From assembly GCA_013821455.1 (NCBI GenBank), contig JACDGS010000040.1, positions 1 through 35,788 on the forward strand: a stretch of DNA of 35,788 nucleotides, written 5' to 3'. Shown piece by piece: positions 1-7,835 of this stretch; position 1 is the stretch's first letter; the number at the start of each line of letters is the position of its first letter. The notes under the pieces were generated by a model. That model was not told the origin of the DNA. It saw nothing but the letters and a program-made list of their open reading frames with translations, and searched no databases. The DNA is from Chthoniobacterales bacterium (lineage in GTDB: Bacteria; Verrucomicrobiota; Verrucomicrobiia; Chthoniobacterales; UBA10450). The position numbers and the translations under genes are program-made.

Positions 1-21
1 GTCCTATACGACTCATGGGAG

Positions 22-375
22 CTACCCCTCGTTCGCAAGCTCGAGCAAAACGTCCGCGTGGCAGGGCTGACTTAGCGGGCACCAACAGGCGAGATTCTTT
101 CCGCCCAAGCGCGAGCGGACGGTTCTCAGATCGAAGACCTCGCGCACATGCTGAGCGTACAGCTCCACTGCTTTTGTCGCGGTGAGAGTCGTGCCGTCGA
201 GGAGTTGCGAGCCAACTACGTAGGGATTTCCCCAGACGGTGGGCCGGCCGACGTAGATGGCGTCGGGCGGCATCTTCCAATCTTTGGTCCGGCGCCTAAC
301 GACGCGATATGGTCGAGCCGACGGCGAGATGCTTGAGTTGGTCACGAGAATTGATAGTCCAACCTCGGTCGCCAC
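22..375 (-). CDS. DUF4326 domain protein
   Basis: This 117-residue protein matches the DUF4326 family, whose biochemical role is not established to my knowledge. The N-terminal 35 residues are variable. The conserved part starts with a YVGRPTVWGNPY segment at residues 41-52. It ends in a cysteine/histidine cluster (Cys97, Cys99, Cys105, His106) inside the ACWC...PCHAD motif typical of the family, which suggests a metal-binding or nucleic-acid-associated fold. The start is uncertain: Met35 (MPPDAIYVG) would also leave a complete domain. It sits downstream of tsf on the same strand, separated by about 280 bp holding a repeat element, so it is probably its own transcription unit. The product family is clear, but the function is unknown. 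Confidence 0.8.
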   Translation of the reverse strand: MATEVGLSILVTNSSISPSARPYRVVRRRTKDWKMPPDAIYVGRPTVWGNPYVVGSQLLDGTTLTATKAVELYAQHVREVFDLRTVRSRLGGKNLACWCPLSQPCHADVLLELANEG

Positions 376-455
376 TCAGCATCTTCTTAAGATTCGCTTC
401 GTCTTCCGCGGCCCCCACGGAGGTTGGGTGAGTCTGAGGCAAACCAGAGCGAAAT

Positions 456-578
456 TGTCATCCCGATCCGCCGGAGGACGGAGAGGGACCTCCCAACTGC
501 AATCGACGCTTACTTTTCGGCGCAGCGCTCTGACTTCATGGAGGGGTCCCCCTCCGCGGTACGCCGCTCGGGATGACA
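456..578. repeat. Intergenic inverted-repeat element, copy 1
   Basis: The element begins TGTCATCCCGA and ends CGGGATGACA, so its ends are inverted repeats. It shares the internal phrase GACCTC(C/A)CAACTGCAA with the copy at 6709-6824. It fills most of the gap between the DUF4326 gene and tsf. No ORF here looks real. It belongs to the same family as the elements near 4.6, 6.7, 18.6, 31.7 and 33.4 kb. Confidence 0.7.
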
Positions 579-656
579 GGCAAGTGGGTCGAGCGCAGAA
601 CATCTGCAAAATGTCCGCGGCACTTTCGCGAGTTTGAAGCGCGCAGGGCTTCGAGA

Positions 657-1286
657 TTATTCGGCGGGCGTTTCGGAGGCGGCGGTCTCCCCAGCGAGCG
701 GCTCGCCGACGGAATAGCGGGTGAATCGCCGGATGATGATGTTCTCGCCGATCTCGGCGATTTTTGACGCGACCAATTCTTTGATCGTGAGGTCGGGATC
801 TTTGATGAAGCCCTGCTCCAGCAGACAAACGGTGCTGTAAAACTTGTCGAGTTTTCCCTCGACGATTTTCGTGAGGACGTTCTCCGGCTTGCCTTTGACT
901 TGCGCGCCGTAAACCTCTTTTTCTTTCTCGATCATCTCCGCAGGCACTTCCTCGCGGCTAACGTAGAGAGGCTGCGCGGCGGCGATGTGCAGCGTGATGT
1001 CTTTCACAAAAGCGCGAAAGCCTTCGTTCTTGGCCACGAAATCGGTTTCGCAATTCACTTCTACGAGGACGCCGACTTTGCCCTGCTGATGAATGTAGGA
1101 AGCGACGATGCCTTCCTTCGTCGCGCGCGAGGATTTCTTGCTCGCGCCGGCGATGCCTTTTTGGCGCAGGAGGGTTTCGGCTTTGTCGAGATCGCCGCCC
1201 GCTTCGGTGAGCGCGCGTTTGCAATCCATCATGCCCGCGTTGGTTTTTTCGCGGAGTTGTTTGACGATTTGGGGATTGATTTCCAT
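657..1286 (-). CDS. tsf: Elongation factor Ts
   Basis: EF-Ts catalyses GDP release from EF-Tu during translation. The 209-residue product has the N-terminal UBA-like helical module (about residues 1-45, with the MDCKRALTEAGGDLDKA signature) and the EF-Tu-contacting TDFVAKN motif at residues 81-87. The core is followed by an ENIIIRRFTRY segment and a short Ala/Glu/Thr-rich tail. At 209 residues it is the short form, lacking the extra dimerisation region of the 283-residue E. coli protein. It lies 101 bp downstream of rpsB on the same strand, the classic rpsB-tsf order. The start at 1286 begins directly at the conserved MEINPQIVKQLREKT. Confidence 0.97.
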   Translation of the reverse strand: MEINPQIVKQLREKTNAGMMDCKRALTEAGGDLDKAETLLRQKGIAGASKKSSRATKEGIVASYIHQQGKVGVLVEVNCETDFVAKNEGFRAFVKDITLHIAAAQPLYVSREEVPAEMIEKEKEVYGAQVKGKPENVLTKIVEGKLDKFYSTVCLLEQGFIKDPDLTIKELVASKIAEIGENIIIRRFTRYSVGEPLAGETAASETPAE

Positions 1287-1387
1287 GGCTGAAAAAAGTC
1301 TGAGCGTTCGTTCGGTTTGGCGTTGAGAGAAAAATCAGGAGAGCTGGAGTCTCTCAACTCCCTGCCACCAACTCTCGACTGCGTTCG

Positions 1388-2119
1388 TTAGGCGGAGACG
1401 CCGGACATCTCCACTTCCTCGCGGAGACGCGCTTCGCCGCTCGCGGAAACGATGGCGTCCACCAGCTTCTGCAGCATGACGCGGATCGCGCGAATGGCGT
1501 CGTCATTTCCCGGGATGGGATAGTCGATCAATTCAGGATCGGCGTTGGTATCGACGATGCCGACGATCGGCACGCCGAGCCGGCGCGCTTCGTTGACCGC
1601 ATTTTGTTCGCGGGTGGTGTCGATGATGATGAGTGCGTCGGGGAGCTTATCCATCTCGAGGATGCCTTCGAGGTTGCGGCGCAGTTTCGCGCCTTCGCGG
1701 CCGATCGCGGCGAGCTCTTGCTTGCCCATCTTTTTGAATTCGGGTGAGCTTTCGATGTCCTCGATATACTTGAGGCGGCCGATGCTTTTGCGGATCGTCG
1801 CGAGGTTAGTCAGGGTGCCGCCGAGCCAGCGCTGGTTGACGTAAAATTGTCCGCAAGCGACGGCTGCTTCCTTGACCGCTTCCTGCGCCTGCTTCTTGCA
1901 GCCGACGAAAAGAATCTTGCCGCCGCGGCGTGCGACATCCTGCAGAAAATCGGTCGCCTGCTGCAAACGCACGACCGTGACGTCGAGATTGATGATGTAA
2001 ATCGCGTTGCGTTTTTCGAAAATGAACGGCTTCATTTTCGGGTTCCAACGTTTGGTCTGGTGGCCAAAGTGGACGCCGGCTTCAAGCAGCTCGGGCACGA
2101 GTTCAACTGTATTTGCCAT
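1388..2119 (-). CDS. rpsB: 30S ribosomal protein S2
   Basis: S2 is a structural protein of the small ribosomal subunit. The 243-residue product shows the family landmarks: LLEAGVHFGHQTKRWNPKM near the N-terminus, NQRWLGGTLTN in the middle, and IVDTNADPELIDYPIPGNDDA near the end. The open frame extends 22 codons upstream, but the MANTVELV start at 2119 gives the normal N-terminus, so the longer reading is rejected. It is the first gene of an rpsB-tsf pair. The TAA stop lies inside a CGTTAGGC octamer (1386-1393 on the plus strand), one of several genes in the window whose stop codon is built from that dispersed motif. Confidence 0.97.
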   Translation of the reverse strand: MANTVELVPELLEAGVHFGHQTKRWNPKMKPFIFEKRNAIYIINLDVTVVRLQQATDFLQDVARRGGKILFVGCKKQAQEAVKEAAVACGQFYVNQRWLGGTLTNLATIRKSIGRLKYIEDIESSPEFKKMGKQELAAIGREGAKLRRNLEGILEMDKLPDALIIIDTTREQNAVNEARRLGVPIVGIVDTNADPELIDYPIPGNDDAIRAIRVMLQKLVDAIVSASGEARLREEVEMSGVSA

Positions 2120-2228
2120 AGGTAAAAGCCGCGGCCGACTGGCGTCGCGGGCCGGGAAGATGCAGCACCCCTCTCCTGCTGGCAACCCAAATCTAGCGGG
2201 CGGACCGGTTCCCGTTACGCGGACGGCG

Positions 2229-2714
2229 CTACCATTTTGCCGTGCTGTCGGTGATGAATTGCTGGAGCACTTCGAATCGGATTTCGCCGTAGTTCATGGC
2301 GTAACGCAGGTTGCCACCTTTGCAGACCCAGGTCGTGGGAATCCAACCTACCGGCATGCCGGCGAACTGCTTGATCTTGTCGGCGCCGCGCGGGCCGGAA
2401 TCGGCGAGGACAGTGACGTTAGGCTGGTCCGCGAGTTCGAATTTCGCGAGCATGGCGCGGCCGTCGTCGCCGTTATCCCAGATGGAGACGAAGTAGAATT
2501 TCACCGCCGGATTCGCTTTCACGATTTTCGCCCAGCCGCCGCTCTTCAGTTCAGACTGGCAATTGGAACACCAAGGCGCCCAGAGGTGAACGATGGAAAC
2601 GTTAGGCTCCTTGATCGCTGCGAGGACCTGGTCCTGCGCGGAGTCGTTAGGCGCGGCCATCGCCGAAGTGAGTGAGGCGAGGATGAAGACGAAAGTTAGC
2701 AGGCGGATTTGCAT
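2229..2714 (-). CDS. Secreted thioredoxin-fold protein
   Basis: The 161-residue product starts with a hydrophobic signal sequence (about residues 1-20, cleavage likely after AMA) and continues as a thioredoxin fold. The redox-active motif is WAPWCSNC, with Cys49 and Cys52. The cis-proline is probably Pro126 in the WIPTTWV stretch. This predicts a periplasmic thiol-disulfide oxidoreductase of the TlpA/thioredoxin type. The partner is unknown. The open frame continues upstream for 93 codons across the rpsA-facing intergenic region, but the signal peptide fixes the start at 2714. It is divergent from rpsA. Two CGTTAGGC octamers fall in the coding region (2600-2607 and 2645-2652) and a third at 2417-2424. 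Confidence 0.85.
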   Translation of the reverse strand: MQIRLLTFVFILASLTSAMAAPNDSAQDQVLAAIKEPNVSIVHLWAPWCSNCQSELKSGGWAKIVKANPAVKFYFVSIWDNGDDGRAMLAKFELADQPNVTVLADSGPRGADKIKQFAGMPVGWIPTTWVCKGGNLRYAMNYGEIRFEVLQQFITDSTAKW

Positions 2715-2919
2715 TTGCGACTCTCGCTGGAAACACTGCGGCTCACAAGTTAGGAGCGCGCTTTTAGCAGCGCACTCGGCGGTATTCGAACCGCCGCCCC
2801 CTCCTATTTGACCCGCGAGGCGAACATGACTACTCTGCTTGCTCTTTCTGCGGGATTCGGCGCCGATGAACGACGCTGTTTTAACATCGATCCCCGCGTC
2901 ACCCGAGAGGCCCACCGTT

Positions 2920-4599
2920 ATGTTGCAAATGCAGGATTTGATGTCGAAGTCGATGCCCGAATTCAAAGAAGGCAGCATTGTGAAGGGGCGCATTCTCGAA
3001 ATTCGTCCCCGCGAAGTCTTGGTGGATATCGGTTACAAATCGGAAGGCATTATTCCGACGGCGGAGTTTGACGACATCGACTCGCTCGAAGTCGGCGACG
3101 AAGTGGAAGTGCTTCTCGAGCGTCTCGAAAACGACGAAGGCATGGTCATTCTCTCGAAGGAGAAAGCGGCCTATCGCCAGAACTGGAATAAGATCGCCCA
3201 GGTCTTTGCGGGCGACGGTTTAATCAAGGGCAAAGTGAAGTCCGTCGTGAAAGGCGGCCTCATGGTGAACATCGGCGTCGAAGCTTTTCTGCCCGCTTCG
3301 CAGATCGACATTATCCCGCCCCGCGATCTCCAGCAGTTCGTGGGCAATACTTACGATTTTAAGATTGTTAAAATCAACGACGACCGCCGCAATGTCGTTC
3401 TCAGCCGGCGCGAGCTGATCGAGCAGGAACGGAGTGAGAAACGCCAGAAATTCCTCGATAGCGTAAAGGTCGGCGACACTGTCACGGGAGCGGTAAAGAA
3501 CCTGACCGACTTCGGCGCCTTCATCGATCTCGGCGGGATGGATGGATTGCTCCACATCACCGACATGACCTGGGGCCGGCTTGGCCATCCGAGCGAGTTG
3601 CTCAAGGTCGGGCAGGAACTCGAAGTGCTCGTCCTCGACATTAATAAAGAGAAAGAGCGCGTCTCGTTAGGCTTGAAGCAGACCCAGAAAAATCCGTGGG
3701 ACCAAATCGAAGAGCGCTTCCCGGCTGGTCAGCGCGTCAAAGGCAAGATTACGAACCTCGTTCCCTACGGCGCGTTCGTGGAGTTGGAGGACGGTGTCGA
3801 AGGTCTCATCCATGTCTCCGAATTGTCATGGACGAAACGCATCATGCGCCCGTCGGATATTCTCACCGTCGGCCAGGAAGTGGAGGCGGTCGTCCTCGGC
3901 GTGAACAAAGAGGAGCAGAAAATTTCGTTAGGCTTGCGTCAACTCGAAGCCAATCCGTGGGACGAGATCGAGAAGAAATTCACCATCGGCAGCCGCGTTA
4001 AAGGCGAGATCCGCAACATGACCGCCTACGGCGCGTTCGTGGAACTCGAAGATGGCATCGACGGCATGATCCACGTCTCCGACCTCAGTTGGACGCGCAA
4101 GATCAATCACCCGATGGAGGTCTTCAAAAAGAACGAAGTGGTCGAAGCCGAAGTGATCGACATCGACAAAACGAACCAGCGAATCAGCCTCGGCATCAAA
4201 CAGCTGAGCGACGATCCCTGGAAGGAAATCGACCAAAAATATAAGATCGGCGATCTCGTTAACGGCAAGGTGACGAAGCTTGCCAGCTTCGGTGCTTTCG
4301 TGCAGTTGCAGGACGACATCGATGGCCTCGTGCACATCTCGCAGTTGAGCGAAGACCACGTCGCGAAAGTGAAGGACGTGCTCAAGATCGGGCAGGAAGT
4401 CGAAGCGCGCGTGATCAAGGTGGACAAAGTCGAGCGTCGCATCGGTCTCTCAATCAAGGCTGCCAATTATTCCGAGGAAGAGCTGAAGCGCGAATCCGAA
4501 GCCTTCGATAATCTCCGCCCCGGCGAAGACATGGTCGGCCTCGAGAAAGCCTTCGAAGCGGCCGAAGAAGATTACCGGCCTGGACAGGGGAAGAAGTAG
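2920..4599 (+). CDS. rpsA: 30S ribosomal protein S1 (six S1 domains)
   Basis: S1 binds mRNA and helps load it on the 30S subunit. Six S1 (OB-fold) domains can be counted at about residues 15-81, 99-163, 182-252, 268-339, 353-426 and 440-513 of the 559-residue product. The last four carry the GAFV/I...DGLIHVS pattern that marks RNA-binding copies. The first two are the divergent ribosome-anchoring type. I chose ATG 2920 because GAGAGG lies nine bases upstream. ATG 2866 is an in-frame alternative that adds 18 residues, and the frame is open back to TTG 2839. The tail is acidic. Two copies of CGTTAGGC encode Ser-Leu-Gly with the rare TTA codon at equivalent positions of domains 3 and 4. Confidence 0.95.
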   Translation: MLQMQDLMSKSMPEFKEGSIVKGRILEIRPREVLVDIGYKSEGIIPTAEFDDIDSLEVGDEVEVLLERLENDEGMVILSKEKAAYRQNWNKIAQVFAGDGLIKGKVKSVVKGGLMVNIGVEAFLPASQIDIIPPRDLQQFVGNTYDFKIVKINDDRRNVVLSRRELIEQERSEKRQKFLDSVKVGDTVTGAVKNLTDFGAFIDLGGMDGLLHITDMTWGRLGHPSELLKVGQELEVLVLDINKEKERVSLGLKQTQKNPWDQIEERFPAGQRVKGKITNLVPYGAFVELEDGVEGLIHVSELSWTKRIMRPSDILTVGQEVEAVVLGVNKEEQKISLGLRQLEANPWDEIEKKFTIGSRVKGEIRNMTAYGAFVELEDGIDGMIHVSDLSWTRKINHPMEVFKKNEVVEAEVIDIDKTNQRISLGIKQLSDDPWKEIDQKYKIGDLVNGKVTKLASFGAFVQLQDDIDGLVHISQLSEDHVAKVKDVLKIGQEVEARVIKVDKVERRIGLSIKAANYSEEELKRESEAFDNLRPGEDMVGLEKAFEAAEEDYRPGQGKK

Positions 4600-4626
4600 T
4601 TTCCGCGGCGACAAGAGGGTGGCAGT

Positions 4627-4760
4627 TGTCATCCCGAGCGCAGTGGAGCGAAGCGTAGCGAGTCGAAGGATCCCGCTGGGTTACTGGGAAGATTTCGCGC
4701 ACGCGCTTCACGGCAACTCCACGGGATCCCTCGACTTCGCTCCGCTTCGCTCGGATGACT
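4627..4760. repeat. Intergenic inverted-repeat element, copy 2
   Basis: The element opens TGTCATCCCGAGCG and closes with CTTCGCTCGGATGAC, giving inverted ends. The right half (GCGCTTCACGGCAACTCC onward) matches the reverse complement of the copy at 18591-18743 with few differences. It occupies most of the 269 bp between rpsA and the GDSL gene. The rest of that gap shows no gene. Confidence 0.7.
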
Positions 4761-4868
4761 TGCTGGACAGCTACACCGCAACTCAGTCATCCGTTTTCCG
4801 CCGACTCCAGAAAAGCCTTCTCCGCGTGGCATTGAATACGCTCCCGTTTTCGTCGTCCTACGCACTTC

Positions 4869-6644
4869 ATGAATTCACATCGCCCGATCTCTCGCTCCAT
4901 CTTCTCCATTTTCCTGTTCGCTGTCCTGTCGTTAGGCGCGAACGCTTTTGCGCAGGCTCCTGCCTTCAGTCAGGTCGTCGTCTTCGGCGATAGCTTGTCG
5001 GATGACGGCAACGTGCGGCACCTGCTCGAAGATCAGTACGGTATCAGTTACCCCGGCGGCGGTTATAATTACAGCGACGGCCGCTTTACCAATAGCGCGG
5101 ACACCGACCCAAACTCCGAGCTGTATGCCGGCACCTGGCACGAGCAGCTCGAGCGCGATTTTCTCCATCTCAGCGCCGGCGCCATCATTAACAGCCTCGA
5201 CGGCGGCACCGATTACGCCTTCGGCGGCGCGACCACGGGCGATGGCACGAGCGCGCGCACGGTCATCTCGAATCCCGATCCGTTCGTCGGCGGCGAGTTG
5301 ACCGTCGATGTCGATAACGTCGGCAAACAGGTAGGCGACTATATTGCCGCGAACACTCCGGACGCCAATGCGCTCTACATCGTTTGGGGCGGTGGCAACG
5401 ATTTTTTCGATGACAACAGCCTTGATAATGTCCCCGTCGTCGCCGCCAATGTCGCCGGCCTCGTGCAGCAACTCGCCGAAGCCGGCGCGCGCAGCATTCT
5501 CGTGCCTAACGTTCCGCCGCTCGGCCTCGTGCCACATTATAAGGACGACCCCGAGACCGCGGCGGCTTTGAACGCCGCCGCCGCCAGCTATCGCGACCAG
5601 CTCAACACCTCCCTCGACGCTACCGTTGCCACTCTCGCGGGCGAAGGGATCACGATCACCCTTTATCGTTTCGATGTTTACGGACTCTTCTACCGGCTCG
5701 CCGCAAATCCGGAAGACTACGATTTCACCAACGTTACTGACAGCGACCAGGGCGGCGACACTAGCCCGGATCAATATCTTTTCTGGGACGATATCCACCC
5801 GACCACCGCTGGACATTTCCAGATTGCTTCCGGCGCTTTCGATCTGCTTAGCGGCACCACGCAACCGCCCGCGCGCGCGCTGAATTTTTCCTCACGTCTC
5901 GATGTCGGCGTCGGCGAAAACGTTCTTATCGACGGCCTCATCGTGAGCGGGCCCGGGCCGAAGACCATTCTCTTCCGCGGACTCGGACCTTCCCTCGCGG
6001 TGGATGGCACTCCGCTCGCCAATACGCTCGCCGATCCGAAGCTCCAGTTGTTTCAGGGCGAGACGCTTCTTCGGACTAACGACAACTGGAAAGGCACCCA
6101 GGAAGCTGCGATCAACGACACTGGCCTGCCGCCCGACAACGACCTCGAGTCCGCCATGGTCGTGACGCTCGATCCGGGCACTTACACGATCATCCTCAGC
6201 GGGACGAACAACAGCACCGGCAACGGTCTGGTCGAAGCCTACGATCTCGACACCGCGCCTGTTTCCACGCTGACCAACACCAGCACCCGCGGCTTCGTGC
6301 AGACCGACGACAACGTGCTCATCGGCGGCTTCATTGTCGGCGATGGCGGGAGCGATACCTTCGTCGTTAGGGCGATTGGACCCTCTCTCGCGGACGCGAG
6401 TATTACGAATCCTCTCGCCGACCCGACGCTCGATCTTTACGACGCCAACGGCGTCCTGATTAAGAGCAACGACAACTGGCGCGACGCGCAGGAATCGCTC
6501 ATCCAATCCACCGGCTTGGCACCGACAAACGATGCCGAAGCGGCCATCGTCCGCTCGCTCGCGCCGGGCAATTACACCGCAGTCGTTAGGGGAAAAGATG
6601 GCGGGACTGGGGTGGCGTTAGTGGAAGTTTACAATCTGAAATAG
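4869..6644 (+). CDS. Secreted GDSL/SGNH esterase with two C-terminal repeat domains
   Basis: The 591-residue product has a signal peptide (about 1-29, ANAFAQA). A GDSL hydrolase domain follows at about 33-330. Block I is GDSLSDDGN with nucleophile Ser42, block III is GGGND (Asn177) and block V is DDIHP with Asp307 and His310. These give the Ser-Asp-His catalytic set of autotransporter- and phospholipase-type SGNH esterases. The C-terminus is a tandem duplication (about 338-460 and 470-591). Each unit has NVLI-G, a GPSLA phrase, a SNDNW/TNDNW phrase and PG-YT. It is a beta-rich module I have seen in Verrucomicrobiota secreted proteins. No autotransporter barrel or PEP-CTERM tail is present. 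The substrate is unknown. Confidence 0.88.
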   Translation: MNSHRPISRSIFSIFLFAVLSLGANAFAQAPAFSQVVVFGDSLSDDGNVRHLLEDQYGISYPGGGYNYSDGRFTNSADTDPNSELYAGTWHEQLERDFLHLSAGAIINSLDGGTDYAFGGATTGDGTSARTVISNPDPFVGGELTVDVDNVGKQVGDYIAANTPDANALYIVWGGGNDFFDDNSLDNVPVVAANVAGLVQQLAEAGARSILVPNVPPLGLVPHYKDDPETAAALNAAAASYRDQLNTSLDATVATLAGEGITITLYRFDVYGLFYRLAANPEDYDFTNVTDSDQGGDTSPDQYLFWDDIHPTTAGHFQIASGAFDLLSGTTQPPARALNFSSRLDVGVGENVLIDGLIVSGPGPKTILFRGLGPSLAVDGTPLANTLADPKLQLFQGETLLRTNDNWKGTQEAAINDTGLPPDNDLESAMVVTLDPGTYTIILSGTNNSTGNGLVEAYDLDTAPVSTLTNTSTRGFVQTDDNVLIGGFIVGDGGSDTFVVRAIGPSLADASITNPLADPTLDLYDANGVLIKSNDNWRDAQESLIQSTGLAPTNDAEAAIVRSLAPGNYTAVVRGKDGGTGVALVEVYNLK

Positions 6645-6708
6645 CGGGCTCGCTGCACAGTGGCGTGCTCTGCTCGCTTCGCTCTCGACCGCGCGATCGA
6701 GTAAAACT

Positions 6709-6824
6709 TGTCATCCTGAGCGGAGCGAAGGACCTCACAACTGCAAGCCACGCCTCCACGAAAACAGAACACCTCGATTGCAGATGCGGGGTCCCTCCCC
6801 GCGCTTCGCCGGCTCGGGATGACA
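6709..6824. repeat. Intergenic inverted-repeat element, copy 3
   Basis: It begins TGTCATCCTGAGCGGAGCG and ends GGCTCGGGATGAC. It shares GGACCTC(A/C)CAACTGCAA with copy 1 and the GGGGTCC...CGCTCGGGATGACA right end. It fills the space between the convergent GDSL and oxyR genes, where it could act as a bidirectional terminator-like structure. That role is inference. Confidence 0.7.
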
Positions 6825-6834
6825 TCACTTATCG

Positions 6835-7725
6835 TTAGGCAACTCGCGCCCGTCCCGCGATCGCAACGATGTAGGAACGCAACTCAAGCGCCGCGCGCGA
6901 AAGATGCCGCCCCTTTTTCCAAACCAATGCAATCGTCCGCAGCGGCTTCGGTTTGCCTAACGAACGATAACTGACCCGCGCGGAAGACGCACGCGCCATG
7001 GCCGGCACCATCGAGATTCCGACGCCCGCCGCCACCAGCGCCTGCACCGTCTCCATCTGCGCGCTCCGGCAACTGATCTGCGGAGTAAATCCCTTCGCGT
7101 AGCAAAACTGAAGCGTCTGCGCACCGAGACAGTGCGTCTCCGCCATGAAGATAAATTTTTCCGGCTCGAGATCGCTGGCGGCGAGCCGGCGTTTGCGCAG
7201 GAGCGGATGCCCTTTCGGCAAAACGAGCAGCAGCTCTTCGCGGAAAAGCGGCCGCACTTCCACCCGCGCCGAAACGACCGGCAGACTAACGAGGGCTAGA
7301 TCAATCTCGTCGCTTTCCAGCGCACGCAAGGCTCGGTCGGTTGTTTCCTCGTGCACGATGGTCGAGACCGCCGGACAGCGCCGGGGAAATCCGCGGATGA
7401 TCTTCGGGAGCAAATAAGGCGCGATCGTCGGCAGCGCCGAGAGATGCACCTGCCCGCGCGGCTCTCCGCGCGCATCGCGGACTTCGCGATGCGCTTCCTG
7501 CAATTCATGGAGCACTCTGGCGGCGCGTTCCTGGAACATTTCCCCGGCCGAAGTGAGGTGCACGCTCCGCGCTTTGCGCTCGAAGAGACGCTCGCCCAGT
7601 TCGCCTTCCAATTTCAAAATCTGCTGGCTCAGCGAAGGCTGAGCGATGTGACAACTTTCCGCCGCCCGGCTGAAGTTTCCTGTTTTCACGACCGCAAGGA
7701 AATACCGGAGCTGATGTAGTTCCAT
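6835..7725 (-). CDS. oxyR: OxyR, peroxide-sensing LysR-family regulator
   Basis: This 296-residue LysR-type regulator has an N-terminal winged helix-turn-helix (about 1-60; LRYFLAVVKTGNFSRAAE and SLSQQILKLE) and a substrate-binding-like sensor domain (about 90-290). It carries cysteines at 199 and 208 in the context HCLGAQTLQFC. That is the same spacing, and even the same numbering, as the redox pair Cys199/Cys208 of E. coli OxyR, so assignment as OxyR rather than a generic LysR protein is strong. It is divergent from a catalase gene with an OxyR-type operator between them that overlaps its own start codon, which predicts autorepression. The stop codon is in a CGTTAGGC octamer. Start MELHQLRYF matches the usual LysR N-terminus. 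Confidence 0.93.
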   Translation of the reverse strand: MELHQLRYFLAVVKTGNFSRAAESCHIAQPSLSQQILKLEGELGERLFERKARSVHLTSAGEMFQERAARVLHELQEAHREVRDARGEPRGQVHLSALPTIAPYLLPKIIRGFPRRCPAVSTIVHEETTDRALRALESDEIDLALVSLPVVSARVEVRPLFREELLLVLPKGHPLLRKRRLAASDLEPEKFIFMAETHCLGAQTLQFCYAKGFTPQISCRSAQMETVQALVAAGVGISMVPAMARASSARVSYRSLGKPKPLRTIALVWKKGRHLSRAALELRSYIVAIAGRARVA

Positions 7726-7760
7726 AGGCAGTGCCTATCGGCGAGATAGGGAATTCATCT
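7724..7760. promoter_or_regulatory. OxyR operator in the oxyR-katE intergenic region
   Basis: The published OxyR consensus is four tetrads, ATAG-N7-CTAT-N7-ATAG-N7-CTAT. Here ATAG (7724-7727), CTAT (7735-7738) and ATAG (7746-7749) are exact with 7-base spacers. The fourth position (7757-7760) reads ATCT, half matching. The left half, 7724-7738, is a perfect 15-bp palindrome, ATAGGCAGTGCCTAT. The site covers the oxyR start codon (7723-7725) and lies 76-112 bases upstream of the katE start. This fits repression of oxyR and peroxide activation of katE. Confidence 0.85.
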
Positions 7761-7835
7761 TTTCTTCCTATCGCATCAAACCGTAGTTTGGAAAACGCGC
7801 AACAACCTCGCGCCTCATTCAACCAGGAAAAATTC

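Noticed and set aside
2779-2801. A tRNA T-arm-like hairpin (GGCGGTATTCGAACCGCC) upstream of the thioredoxin gene
   Set aside because: No matching acceptor, D or anticodon arms can be built on either strand, so it is only a short hairpin with a chance TTCGAA loop.
4932-5864. Long antisense frames over the GDSL gene and similar shadows over katE and rpsA
   Set aside because: They mirror the GC-rich codon pattern of strongly supported genes and show no domains, signal peptides or ribosome sites.
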